From Paraburkholderia phenazinium (GTDB lineage Bacteria; Pseudomonadota; Gammaproteobacteria; Burkholderiales; Burkholderiaceae): a stretch of DNA of 64,000 bases. Below are positions 54,537 to 64,000 of the stretch, one piece after another; the stretch's first letter is position 1, and each line of letters opens with the position of its first letter. The notes below the pieces were generated by a model. It saw only the letters and a list, made by a program, of their open reading frames with translations, was not told where the DNA came from and ran no database searches. The stretch lies in NCBI RefSeq assembly GCF_900142845.1, contig NZ_FSRU01000001.1, forward strand, positions 1,922,001 to 1,986,000, read 5' to 3'. The position numbers and the translations under genes were made by a program.

Positions 54537-55829
54537 GTGGGCGGACGGGTGTCACCTCTGTCGGTACGAACCATCATGTCCACTCTCGAATCTCCCTCCG
54601 CCGAGGCGCCGCTGCCTCGGCGTCCCGATCCCGCCCGTGTCCAGCGCATTGCCGGCGACGCCCAGGCGATCGCCGCCGCCCACGCCCTCGCCGAGCGGTT
54701 CGCGGCCGGCGCTTCCGAGCGCGATCGCCAACGCCTGTTGCCATGGGCTGAACTGGATCTGTGGTCGGAAAGCGGCCTTGGCGCGATCACCGTGCCGCGC
54801 GAATTCGGCGGCGCCGATGTGTCGTACGCCACGCTCGCCGAAGTGTTTGTGATCCTGTGTGCAGCCGATCCGGCTTTGGGCCAGATTCCGCAGAACCATT
54901 TCGGCGTGCTGGGCGTGCTGCGCGAAATCGGCACGCCGGCGCAGAAAGCGCGCCTGTATGGCGAGGTGCTGGCGGGCCAGCGGCTTGGCAACGCCGGTCC
55001 GGAGCGCCGTTCGGCGAACGTCAGGACCATCCTGCAGGGCACGACGCGGCTGACTGCGACGCCTGATGGCTTGCGCCTCGACGGCCAGCGTTTCTACTCT
55101 ACCGGTGCGCTGTTCGCGCACCGCGTTCCCACTCGCGCCACCGACGACGAAGGCCGCGCCGTGCAGGTCTGGGCGCCGCGCGACGCGCCGGGCCTGACGG
55201 TGGTCGACGACTGGAACTCATTCGGACAACGTACGACGGCAAGCGGCACGGTGACGTTCAGGCAGGTGCCGGTCGATCCGCAGGACGTGCTGCCGATCTG
55301 GCAACTTGCCGAGCGTCCGGGCCTGTTCGGGCCTACTTCACAACTGATTCAGGCTGCCATCGATCAGGGCATTGCGCAAGCGGCGGTGGCCGACACGCTC
55401 GCCTTCGTGCGCGAACGCGCGCGTCCGTGGGTCGATTCCGGCCTTGAGCACGCCACTGACGACCCGTACATCATCGCCGACGTGGGCCGTCTGCAGATCG
55501 ATCTGCACGCCGCGCACGAGGTGCTGCAGGAGGCGGGCCACACACTCGATGCTCTTGCCGCCGCGCCCTCCCTCGACGCCGAGGCGAGCGCACGTGCCTC
55601 CGTCGCGGTGGCCGAAGCCAAGATCCTGACCACCCGCATCGCACTGGAAGCGAGCGAAAAGCTGTTCGAGCTGGCCGGTTCATCCTCGACGCGCGCCGCG
55701 CATAACCTCGATCGCCATTGGCGCAACGCACGCACCCATACGTTGCACGATCCGGTGCGCTGGAAACTGCACCTGCTCGGCAACTATCACCTGAACCAGG
55801 TGCTGCCCGCGCGTCATTCGTGGAACTGA
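54537..55829 (+). CDS. sfnB: SfnB-like acyl-CoA dehydrogenase-fold flavin monooxygenase (first copy)
   Basis: 430 aa from a GTG at 54537, which has an excellent GGGAGGGAG site seven bases before it; ATG 54576 (MSTLESPSAE) is the alternative without a site. The fold is that of DszC/SfnB proteins: ITVPREFGGADVSYATLAEVF, ALGQIPQNHFGVLGVLREIG, YSTGALFAHRVPTR and RHWRNARTHTLHDPVRWKLH at the C-terminus. These use reduced FMN and oxygen on sulfur compounds. It is the first of two tandem copies and begins a three-gene unit with the LLM enzyme. Confidence 0.88.
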   Translation: MGGRVSPLSVRTIMSTLESPSAEAPLPRRPDPARVQRIAGDAQAIAAAHALAERFAAGASERDRQRLLPWAELDLWSESGLGAITVPREFGGADVSYATLAEVFVILCAADPALGQIPQNHFGVLGVLREIGTPAQKARLYGEVLAGQRLGNAGPERRSANVRTILQGTTRLTATPDGLRLDGQRFYSTGALFAHRVPTRATDDEGRAVQVWAPRDAPGLTVVDDWNSFGQRTTASGTVTFRQVPVDPQDVLPIWQLAERPGLFGPTSQLIQAAIDQGIAQAAVADTLAFVRERARPWVDSGLEHATDDPYIIADVGRLQIDLHAAHEVLQEAGHTLDALAAAPSLDAEASARASVAVAEAKILTTRIALEASEKLFELAGSSSTRAAHNLDRHWRNARTHTLHDPVRWKLHLLGNYHLNQVLPARHSWN

Positions 55830-55835
55830 AGAAAC

Positions 55836-57098
55836 ATGACTCTCAATCTTTCTGTAGAAACGCGCGGCGACGTTGTGGCGAACGCGTTGCCTCCCGAACT
55901 GCGCCCGCCCGTTACGCCTGATCTGATTACCGACGACGCGCAGGCCCTGCTGACCGCTCGGCGCCTCGCTGCGCAATTCGCGCCTGAAGCGGCGCTGCGC
56001 GACCGCGAACGGCGGTTGCCGTGGGTCGAACTCGACGCCTTCGTCGCGAGCGGCCTGTGGGGCATCACCGTGCCGCGCGAATTCGGCGGCGCAGGGGTGC
56101 GCAACGGCACGCTCGCCGAAGTGACCGCGATCATTTCCGCCGCCGACGGCTCGCTCGGCCAGATTCCGCAAAACCATTTCTACGCGCTGGAAGTGCTGCG
56201 CGTCGGCGGCAGCGTCGAACAACAGCGCTTTTTCTATCAGCGTGTGCTGGCGGGCGAGCGCTTCGGCAACGCGCTTGCCGAAATCGGCCACAAGGACTTC
56301 AAACGCCGCACGCGGCTCACGCGCGGCGCGCGCGGCTGGCAGGTGGACGGCCGCAAGTTCTATTGCACGGGGGCGCTTTACGCGCACTGGATTCCCACTT
56401 TGGTGGTCGCAGAAGAGCAGGGACGCGACGTCACGTATCTGGCCTTCATTCCGCGCGATACGCCAGGCGTGACAGTTACGGACGACTGGGACGGCTTCGG
56501 CCAACGTGTCACGGGCAGCGGCTCGGTGCAGTTCGAAGAAGTGCGTGTCGAGCCCGAATGGGTCGTGCCGTTCCAGGTGTCGTTCGAGCGGGCGACGACG
56601 ATCGGACCGCTCGCGCAGATCATCCACGCCGCCATCGATCTGGGCCAGGCGCGAGGCGCTTTCGACGCCGCCGTGCAGTTCGTGCGCGAGCGTTCGCGGC
56701 CCTGGATCGACGCAAAGGTCGAACGCGCGGCCGACGATCCGCTGACCATCGCGCAGTTCGGCGACCTCGCCGTGCGACTGCGTGCGGCGGAAGCGTTGCT
56801 GCGCCGCGCGGGCCGCTTCGTCGACGCCGCCCAGGCCCACTCCACCGATCGCTCGGTGGCCGAGGCTTCGGTCGCCGTAGCCGAGGCGCGGGCGCTGACC
56901 ACGACCGTGTCGCTCGACGCGGGCTCGCGCCTGTTCGAACTCGCCGGCACGGTTGCCACGCTCGACGGTCTCGGGCTCGACCGTTTCTGGCGTAACGCGC
57001 GCACCCACACGCTGCATGACCCGGTGCGCTGGAAGTATCATGCGGTGGGTAACTTCTACCTCAACGACAAGCTGCCGCCGCGGCATGGAGCCTTGTGA
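55836..57098 (+). CDS. sfnB: SfnB-like flavin monooxygenase (second copy)
   Basis: 420 aa, starting 6 bp after the first copy. The same motifs recur: ITVPREFGGAGVRNGTLAEV, LGQIPQNHFYALEVLRVGG, YCTGALYAHWIPTL and RFWRNARTHTLHDPVRWKYH. The two are clearly paralogs from an old tandem duplication, with different middle loops. Different substrates or heteromers are possible. Its stop overlaps the LLM start (TGATG). Confidence 0.88.
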   Translation: MTLNLSVETRGDVVANALPPELRPPVTPDLITDDAQALLTARRLAAQFAPEAALRDRERRLPWVELDAFVASGLWGITVPREFGGAGVRNGTLAEVTAIISAADGSLGQIPQNHFYALEVLRVGGSVEQQRFFYQRVLAGERFGNALAEIGHKDFKRRTRLTRGARGWQVDGRKFYCTGALYAHWIPTLVVAEEQGRDVTYLAFIPRDTPGVTVTDDWDGFGQRVTGSGSVQFEEVRVEPEWVVPFQVSFERATTIGPLAQIIHAAIDLGQARGAFDAAVQFVRERSRPWIDAKVERAADDPLTIAQFGDLAVRLRAAEALLRRAGRFVDAAQAHSTDRSVAEASVAVAEARALTTTVSLDAGSRLFELAGTVATLDGLGLDRFWRNARTHTLHDPVRWKYHAVGNFYLNDKLPPRHGAL

Positions 57099-58468
57099 TG
57101 GCGAAGAAACAGATTTTGCTCAACGCGTTCAACATGAACTGCGTCGGCCATATCAACCATGGCCTGTGGACGCATCCGCGCGACCGCTCCACCGACTACC
57201 GCCTGCTGCCGTACTGGACCAACCTCGCGCGCACGCTGGAACGCGGCCTGTTCGACGGCCTGTTTCTGGCCGATATCGTCGGCGTCTACGATGTCTATCA
57301 GCACAACGTGGATGTGACCTTGCGCGAGTCGATCCAGTTGCCGGTCAACGATCCCACGCTGCTGGTATCGGCAATGGCCGCCGTCACCGAACACCTCGGC
57401 TTCGGCGTGACCGTCAATCTCACCTACGAGCAGCCTTATCTGCTCGCGCGCCGCTTCTCGACGCTCGATCATCTGACGCAAGGACGGATTGGCTGGAACA
57501 TCGTGACCGGCTATCTCGACAGCGCGGCGCGTGCGATGGGGCTCAACGAGCAACTGCCGCACGACGAGCGCTACGAGCGGGCCGACGAGTATCTCGAGAT
57601 TCTCTACAAGCTGTGGGAAGGCAGTTGGGAACAGGGCGCGGTGCTGCGCGACAAGGCCGGCCGCGTCTATGCCGATCCGGCTAAAGTGCACGAGGTGAAG
57701 CATGCGGGGCGCTACTACAACGTCGAGGGCTACCATCTCGCCGAGCCGTCGCCGCAACGCACGCCGGTGTTGTTCCAGGCGGGCAGCTCCGGGCGTGGCC
57801 AACGTTTCGCCGCGCGGCACGCCGAGTGCGTGTTCATCTCGCCGCCGAACCGGACGGTCGGACGCGAGACGGTGCGAACGTTGCGCGAGCAACTGGTTCA
57901 GGCCGGCCGGCATCCGGACGACGTCAAGGTATTCGTTGGGGCCGCGGTAGTAACAGGTGCGACCGAACACGAGGCGCGCGAGAAATACGCGGACTATCTG
58001 CGTTACGCGAGCCGCGAAGCGGGTTTGGCTCATTTCGCGGCCAGCACCGGCATCGACTACGCGCAATACGATCTCGATGCGCCCGTCGACTATGCGCCCA
58101 CCAACGCCATCGAATCGGCCACGCGGACCGCGAAGCAGCATGGCTGGACGCGTCGCAAGCTGCTGGAGATGTTCGAACTGGGCGGCCGCTATCCGGCCAT
58201 TGTCGGCACGCCAGCGCAGGTGGCGGACGAACTGCAGGCGTGGGTCGAGGAAACCGGCGTGGATGGCTTCAACCTCAGCCGCACCGTCGTGCCGGAAAGT
58301 TACGAGGACTTCATCGATCTGGTCGTGCCGGAGTTGCAGAACCGCGGGCTGTACAAGACTGCTTACGACGAAGGCACCTTGCGCCACAAGCTGTTCAGCG
58401 AGGGCGATCTGTTGCCCGGACGGCACGCGGCAGCGAGTTTTCGGCGGCAGACGGCCGAACTCGCGTAG
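57098..58468 (+). CDS. LLM-class flavin monooxygenase (NtaA/SnaA/DmoA family)
   Basis: 456 aa, about the length of DmoA and NtaA and longer than SsuD or SfnG. Features: NMNCVGHINHGLWTHPRDRS at the N-terminus, GRIGWNIVTGYLDSAARAMGL, RYERADEYLEILYKLWEGSW, and VLFQAGSSGRGQRFAARHAE. The family cleaves C-S or C-N bonds with FMNH2 supplied by a separate reductase. Next to SsuA and SfnB genes, a role in dimethylsulfide-type or other organosulfur compounds is likely. A GTG at 57095 is an alternative start. Confidence 0.9.
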   Translation: MAKKQILLNAFNMNCVGHINHGLWTHPRDRSTDYRLLPYWTNLARTLERGLFDGLFLADIVGVYDVYQHNVDVTLRESIQLPVNDPTLLVSAMAAVTEHLGFGVTVNLTYEQPYLLARRFSTLDHLTQGRIGWNIVTGYLDSAARAMGLNEQLPHDERYERADEYLEILYKLWEGSWEQGAVLRDKAGRVYADPAKVHEVKHAGRYYNVEGYHLAEPSPQRTPVLFQAGSSGRGQRFAARHAECVFISPPNRTVGRETVRTLREQLVQAGRHPDDVKVFVGAAVVTGATEHEAREKYADYLRYASREAGLAHFAASTGIDYAQYDLDAPVDYAPTNAIESATRTAKQHGWTRRKLLEMFELGGRYPAIVGTPAQVADELQAWVEETGVDGFNLSRTVVPESYEDFIDLVVPELQNRGLYKTAYDEGTLRHKLFSEGDLLPGRHAAASFRRQTAELA

Positions 58469-58487
58469 CGGTGAATGCGGCACCGAC

Positions 58488-58519
58488 CTGGCGCCCGCGA
58501 CTGTGTCGCAGGGCGCCAG
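58488..58519. terminator. hairpin between converging genes
   Basis: CTGGCGCCC-GCGA, loop CTGTG, TCGC-(A)-GGGCGCCAG: about 13 bp of stem with one bulge. It follows the LLM stop by 20 bp and lies before the minus-strand pseudogene end. No T-run. Confidence 0.65.
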
Positions 58520-58529
58520 CGTGTCTCCA

Positions 58530-59125
58530 TCAAGGAACGAAACGGCCCTCTGCGGCAATTTCAGCCAGCGGCTTGCGTGGGCTCGGCGCCTCGCGGGCCT
58601 GCAACGCCTCCGGCAGCACACTCTTGTCGCCTGCGCGTCCGATTGCGATAGCCGCTTCGATCGAATACACATCGGGGACAGCTAGCCCCTGGCGGATCTT
58701 GTCGCGTTCGATGCCGGCCAGACCGTGCGCATGCCATCCCGAGAGACTCGCCTGCAGTGCGAAGTAACCCCACGCCGCGCCGGCATCGAACGAATGCGTT
58801 GGAGCCGGCACTTCGGCGCTGCCGCCGGGTGGCGTGAAAGTGCTTTCGACAGCACGATTACGACGGCCGCCGCGTGTTTGGCCCAACTCTGATTGAACTC
58901 GTTGAGAAAACCGAGGAAACGCGTCCAATGCTCCGTGTCGCGGCGGGCGTAAGCGAAGCGCCACGGTTGCGAGTTATAGGAGGAGGGCGCCCAGCGCGCC
59001 GCTTCGAAGAACGTCAGCAGTGTCGACTCTGGAATGGTCTCTTGCGTGAAGGCACGTGGCGACCAGCGGTCGAGAAACTGAACGTCGATCGGATGATCCG
59101 CAGCACGGGAGTTCGATGTGGTCAT
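58530..59125 (-). pseudogene. nitroreductase-family gene with a single-base frameshift
   Basis: Reading leftward from 59125 (MTTSNSRAADHPIDVQFLDR) the frame encodes the nitroreductase N-terminus (AFTQETIPESTLLTFFEAARWAPSSYNSQPWRF) down to VVIVLSK. There the frame is lost; the C-terminal half (STFTPPGGSAEVPAPTHSFDAGAAWGYF ... LPEALQAREAPSPRKPLAEI) continues in another frame to 58530. One missing A/T in the run at 58844-58846 (coding strand TCGAAAGC in place of TCGAAAAGC) explains it. Sequencing error, recent mutation or frameshifting are all possible. An intact protein would have about 198 residues and use FMN to reduce nitro compounds or quinones. Confidence 0.85.
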
Positions 59126-59214
59126 GGCTCTATCCAGAAAGAAACGAAAGCTGGCCACGCGGGCCAGATTGGTGAAATGCTAGTACGTTATAGACGATTT
59201 GGCGCGGATCGATG

Positions 59215-59245
59215 CGATCATGCCCGCGCGAGGCGGGCATGATCG
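59215..59245 (-). terminator. 13-bp perfect hairpin after groEL
   Basis: CGATCATGCCCGC, loop GCGAG, GCGGGCATGATCG lies 45 bp downstream of the groEL stop on the minus strand. The stem is long and GC-rich but has no T-run. Confidence 0.7.
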
Positions 59246-59289
59246 TCGTTAAGGCGCCGCCGGATCAACGACGCACAAACATGGCCGCC

Positions 59290-60945
<1,656 letters not shown>

Positions 60946-61236
60946 TTATTGGTGGACTACGGCGACGATGTCTTCTTCGCGCAGCACGAGCAGGTCGGCG
61001 CCGTCGACCTTGACCTGCTGGCCCGAGTACTTGCCGAACAACACGCGCTCGCCGACCTTCAGATCGGGTTCGATGCGCTTGCCGTCGCTATCGCGCTTGC
61101 CGGGACCGACGGCGAGCACTTCACCCTGGTCGGGTTTTTCGGCGGCGCTCTCGGGAATCACGATGCCCGAGGCGGTTTTGGTCTCCTGATCGAGACGCTT
61201 GACGATGACGCGATCATGCAAAGGACGTAAGCTCAT
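60946..61236 (-). CDS. groES: GroES co-chaperonin
   Basis: 96 aa, [24 protein letters not shown] with the mobile loop ([12 protein letters not shown]) and [18 protein letters not shown]. It caps the GroEL ring. It is the first gene of the bicistronic operon; CIRCE lies just upstream. Confidence 0.96.
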   Translation of the reverse strand: MSLRPLHDRVIVKRLDQETKTASGIVIPESAAEKPDQGEVLAVGPGKRDSDGKRIEPDLKVGERVLFGKYSGQQVKVDGADLLVLREEDIVAVVHQ

Positions 61237-61259
61237 TTAGACATTCCTGCAGTGGAGAT

Positions 61260-61286
61260 TTGGCACTCTTCGCTGGCGAGTGCTGA
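61260..61286. promoter_or_regulatory. CIRCE element, HrcA repressor site
   Basis: TTGGCACTC-N9-GAGTGCTGA matches the CIRCE consensus TTAGCACTC-N9-GAGTGCTAA at 16 of 18 arm positions. It lies 24 bp upstream of groES (minus strand) and around the predicted transcription start. HrcA repression of this groESL is therefore expected. Confidence 0.9.
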
Positions 61287-61295
61287 CCGTGATTG

Positions 61296-61325
61296 AGTAT
61301 AAGAATGGGCACGAGGTGGCTCCAA
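61296..61325 (-). promoter_or_regulatory. candidate sigma-70 promoter of groESL
   Basis: On the minus strand TATACT (61296-61301) is a good -10 box; TTGGAG (61320-61325) is a weak -35 at 18-bp spacing. The start point would fall just before CIRCE, consistent with repression by HrcA. The -35 match is poor. Confidence 0.5.
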
Positions 61326-61522
61326 TAACGAATCCTCAAATGCTTATCCGCATTTCGCTGTTTAGGTTATGGGGCATGCTGCAAAATCGGCATGCCCTGA
61401 AGCAGAGACCAGTAGGGAGTGCTGCGCAAGCGCAGATTTGCATATATGAATTCGTCGTTTTGCCGATGCGGTGTGCATGGCTACCATGCAACGCTTCAGC
61501 TACTCGTGCGAAATCCGACATC

Positions 61523-63034
61523 ATGTCCACCGTTGCTTTTCCGTCGACGACCGTCGACACGCCGGCACAAACGGCAGGCGCCGGCCGTCCCGCTGTGATC
61601 CGTTCCGCGCAGGACGTCTCGCGTATCGTCAACGCGGGCGCTGCGAAAGGCAGTAACGCACGCATCGTGATTGCGATTGCGCTCGGCGGGGTCTTTCTGG
61701 ATGCCTACGATCTGACTTCACTCGCTTACGGCATCAAGGACATCGCGCGGCAGTTTTCGCTTTCGCCGGTACAGGTGGGCTTCGTTTCGTCTGCGATCAC
61801 GTTTGGCGCGATTCTCGGCGCGCTGTTCGGCGGCTATCTGACCGACCGGATTGGACGCTACCGCGTGTTTATGGCCGACATGCTGTTCTTCGTGGTCGCG
61901 GCCATCGCGGCCGGTCTTGCGCCGAATGCGTGGGTGCTCGGCGGAGCGCGCTTTCTGATGGGCTTCGGGGTGGGCCTCGATCTGCCGGTGGCGATGGCGT
62001 TTCTGGCGGAGTTCTCACGGGTGGCGGGCAAGGGCAACAAGGCGGCCAGCGTGGCCGCGTGGTGCCCCGCGTGGTATGCGGCCACCAGTACCTGCTATCT
62101 GCTGATCCTCGGCCTGTATGCGATCCTGCCCGAGCATCACCTGGGCTGGCTGTGGCGTCTGACGCTTGCGTTCGGCGCGGTGCCCGCCATCGCGATCATT
62201 CTGGTGCGCAGCCGCTATATCAGCGAGTCGCCGGTGTGGGCAGCGAACCAGGGCGATCTGGACGAAGCCGCGCGCATTCTCAAGCGCTCGTATGGGGTGG
62301 ATGCGGTGGTCGAACGCAGCAGCGAGCCGGTCAAGGCGCCGCGTGCCGCGTCGTGGCGCAACTATGGCGTGCTGTTTAACCGCACCTACCGCAGCCGCAC
62401 GATTCTCGCCGCGACCATTGGAGCGGCGTCCTCGTTTGGCTACAACGCGATCATCTTCGGCTTGCCGGTGATCATCACCAGCTTCTTTCATCAAGGACCG
62501 CTGACGACGATCGTCGCCGCGCTGACGCTGAATCTGGCCTTTGCTTTTGTGGGCGGATTGATCGGCGTGCGCACCGCGCCGACTGTGGGAGCCTGGAAGA
62601 TGACGGTGCTGGGGCACTCGCTGCAGTTCGCGTCGCTGATCGGGCTCGCGTTGATCGGCAAGCCGGGCAGCGGCGTACTGGTCGTGCTGGCTATCCTGCT
62701 GCTGGGCGGCTATCTGTTCGGACAGGGCTTCGGGCCAGGCTCGCATTCGATGACTTACGCGTCGCTCAGCTATCCGACCTCGATTCGCGGCATTGGTGTG
62801 GGGTTCAACCAGACGCTGGTGCGCTCGGCGTCGACGGTGTCGCTGTTTCTGTTTCCGGTTCTCTCGGCCGCGCTCGGGACGAAAGTGTTCTGGGTGATCG
62901 CGGTGGCGCCGCTGACTTCGCTGCTGGTGTTGCTGGCTATCCGCTGGGAGCCGTCGGGGTACGACATCGACGCGGAGGATTATCTCGATCCGCTCGCGGT
63001 GGGCGGGCGTTCGGTTAACGCGGTCAACGCATAA
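61523..63034 (+). CDS. major facilitator superfamily transporter (sugar/aromatic-acid porter type)
   Basis: 503 aa with twelve predicted helices. The start at 61523 (MSTVAFPSTT) gives a 50-residue cytoplasmic N-terminus. Conserved loops are GGYLTDRIGRYRVF after helix 2 and RYISESPVWAANQGDLDEAARIL after helix 6. It resembles the MHS/aromatic-acid H+ symporter branch. The following gene is an FAD oxidoreductase, 178 bp downstream, perhaps part of a common catabolic unit. The substrate is unknown. An upstream open frame extension covers CIRCE and is not coding. Confidence 0.9.
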   Translation: MSTVAFPSTTVDTPAQTAGAGRPAVIRSAQDVSRIVNAGAAKGSNARIVIAIALGGVFLDAYDLTSLAYGIKDIARQFSLSPVQVGFVSSAITFGAILGALFGGYLTDRIGRYRVFMADMLFFVVAAIAAGLAPNAWVLGGARFLMGFGVGLDLPVAMAFLAEFSRVAGKGNKAASVAAWCPAWYAATSTCYLLILGLYAILPEHHLGWLWRLTLAFGAVPAIAIILVRSRYISESPVWAANQGDLDEAARILKRSYGVDAVVERSSEPVKAPRAASWRNYGVLFNRTYRSRTILAATIGAASSFGYNAIIFGLPVIITSFFHQGPLTTIVAALTLNLAFAFVGGLIGVRTAPTVGAWKMTVLGHSLQFASLIGLALIGKPGSGVLVVLAILLLGGYLFGQGFGPGSHSMTYASLSYPTSIRGIGVGFNQTLVRSASTVSLFLFPVLSAALGTKVFWVIAVAPLTSLLVLLAIRWEPSGYDIDAEDYLDPLAVGGRSVNAVNA

Positions 63035-63211
63035 CTGACCTGACCTGGTATGGCCTGGCGCGAGGACGGCACCCGGCGTCGACGCAGGTCGCTGGCTTCC
63101 AGGCGCGCTGCATTGGCAGCTAGCCCATATCCATAGCTGCAATGCTTGGTTTGCCGATGCCCGCGGAGAGGATAACTTTCCAGATTGGTCCATCGAGACG
63201 GGAGGGGCTCC

Positions 63212-64000
63212 ATGAGCGTCGCAGGTCAGCAGGCAAGAAAAGTGGATGACGCGTCGGTAGGCGCGCGCTACGACGTCGACGTGCTGGTGATCGGCGGCGG
63301 CCCCGCCGGCACCTGGGCTGCGATCGGCGCAGCCGCGCGAGGCGCCAGGGTGGTGCTGGCGGACAAGGGGTACTGCGGCACCTCGGGCGCCACGGCGCCG
63401 GCCGGTACCGCGCTCTGGTACGTGGCGCCCGATGGCGAGGCGCGCAGCCGCGCCAAGGCAAGCCGCTTTGCGATGGGCGGCGCGTTGGCCGAACACGCCT
63501 GGATGGACCGCGTGCTCGAACAGACGTGGGTGAACGTCCAGCAACTGGCTGAGTGGGGCTATCCGTTTCCCGTCGATCAGGATGGCGAACAACGTCGCAC
63601 CTCATTGCAAGGCCCGGACTACATGCGCCTGATGCGCAAACGCGTCAAGGAGGCCGGCGCGAAGATTCTCGATCACAGCCCGGCACTGGAACTGCTGGTC
63701 GACGCTAGCGGTGCGGTGGCGGGCGCGGCCGGCGTCAACCGGCAAACCTCGGAGCGATGGATTGCGCGAGCGCGCGCCGTCGTGATCGCCACGGGCGGAT
63801 GCGCGTTTCAGAGCCGTGCGCTAGGCTGCAACGTCCTCACCGGCGACGGTCAATTGATGGCCGCCGAAGTGGGCGCCGAACTGTCGGGCATGGAGTTTTC
63901 AAACGCGTATGGGCTGGGGCCCGCGTTCTCGTCGGTCACCAAATCGCTGTTCTACAACTGGGCGACCTTCTACGACGCCGATGGCGTGAAGATCGAAGGC
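63212..64000 (+). CDS. FAD-dependent oxidoreductase (fumarate reductase/succinate dehydrogenase flavoprotein family), partial
   Basis: The N-terminal 263 residues are present and the gene runs off the window. The start at 63212 follows a GGGAGGGG site. The FAD-binding motif is DVLVIGGGPAGTWAAIGAA; further elements are GYCGTSGATAPAG and ARAVVIATGGCAFQSRALG. The family includes aspartate oxidase, succinate dehydrogenase and AprA-like proteins. A ferredoxin-type partner could lie next. The upstream MFS gene suggests uptake and oxidation of an organic acid or sulfur compound. Confidence 0.88.
   Translation, partial: MSVAGQQARKVDDASVGARYDVDVLVIGGGPAGTWAAIGAAARGARVVLADKGYCGTSGATAPAGTALWYVAPDGEARSRAKASRFAMGGALAEHAWMDRVLEQTWVNVQQLAEWGYPFPVDQDGEQRRTSLQGPDYMRLMRKRVKEAGAKILDHSPALELLVDASGAVAGAAGVNRQTSERWIARARAVVIATGGCAFQSRALGCNVLTGDGQLMAAEVGAELSGMEFSNAYGLGPAFSSVTKSLFYNWATFYDADGVKIEG

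Noticed and set aside
58844..58852. Programmed -1 frameshift in the nitroreductase gene
   Set aside because: No X-XXY-YYZ slippery heptamer at the site; a simple base loss explains the break.

Overview
The window is high-GC, gene-dense and has no mobile elements, tRNA or rRNA. Its gene families (Wsp surface-sensing operon, SoeABC-like and SfnB-like sulfur genes, DUF4148, Gram-negative porin, DNA polymerase II, a second groESL) point to a Burkholderiaceae member, most likely a Paraburkholderia-type soil or plant-associated bacterium. That assignment is inference from gene content; no 16S or other marker is present.

Layout. 0.35-1.3 kb: small hypothetical genes. 1.6-3.7 kb: large-subunit catalase KatE. 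4-10.3 kb: a four-gene signalling unit (triple-receiver hybrid kinase, CheR, stand-alone CheB, receiver-kinase) with no CheA/CheW/MCP beside it. 10.5-12.2 kb: AhpD-like protein and an orphan Tat-exported sulfonate-type binding protein. 12.3-15 kb: LytTR/LytS two-component pair and a membrane protein. 15-18 kb: small secreted protein, TPR-glycosyltransferase, beta-hydroxyacid dehydrogenase. 18.3-23 kb: three-subunit molybdoenzyme, best read as the sulfite:quinone dehydrogenase SoeABC. 23-28 kb: HbpS/GlcG protein, VOC protein, tautomerase/TetR/DUF4865 group, DUF4148 protein, ammonium transporter. 28-31 kb: DNA polymerase II and an HU protein.

31.4-40.5 kb is a complete Wsp system in the order wspA-B-C-D-E-F-R on the minus strand, ending in a GGDEF diguanylate cyclase. 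40.9-46.2 kb holds a porin and then a tight GntR/ADP-ribosylglycohydrolase/NCS1 permease/PfkB kinase operon resembling the E. coli yegTUVW set, whose substrate I cannot name. 46.5-51 kb is a secreted-protease block (sedolisin, S10 carboxypeptidase, EF-hand protein) behind an unusually AT-rich leader. 51-53 kb: aspartoacylase-family enzyme and a MetQ-like binding protein, separated by a strong bidirectional terminator. 53.4-58.5 kb: organosulfur cluster (SsuA-like binding protein, two tandem SfnB-like flavin oxygenases, an LLM monooxygenase). 58.5-59.1 kb: a nitroreductase gene broken by a one-base frameshift. 59.3-61.3 kb: CIRCE-controlled groESL with an atypical GroEL tail. 61.5-64 kb: MFS transporter and an FAD oxidoreductase that runs off the window.

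How the parts may work together: sulfonate or sulfone uptake and cleavage (53-58 kb) would release sulfite, which the 18-23 kb molybdoenzyme could oxidise. The Wsp operon would turn surface contact into c-di-GMP, while the 4-10 kb kinase cluster forms a separate, chemotaxis-derived signalling circuit.
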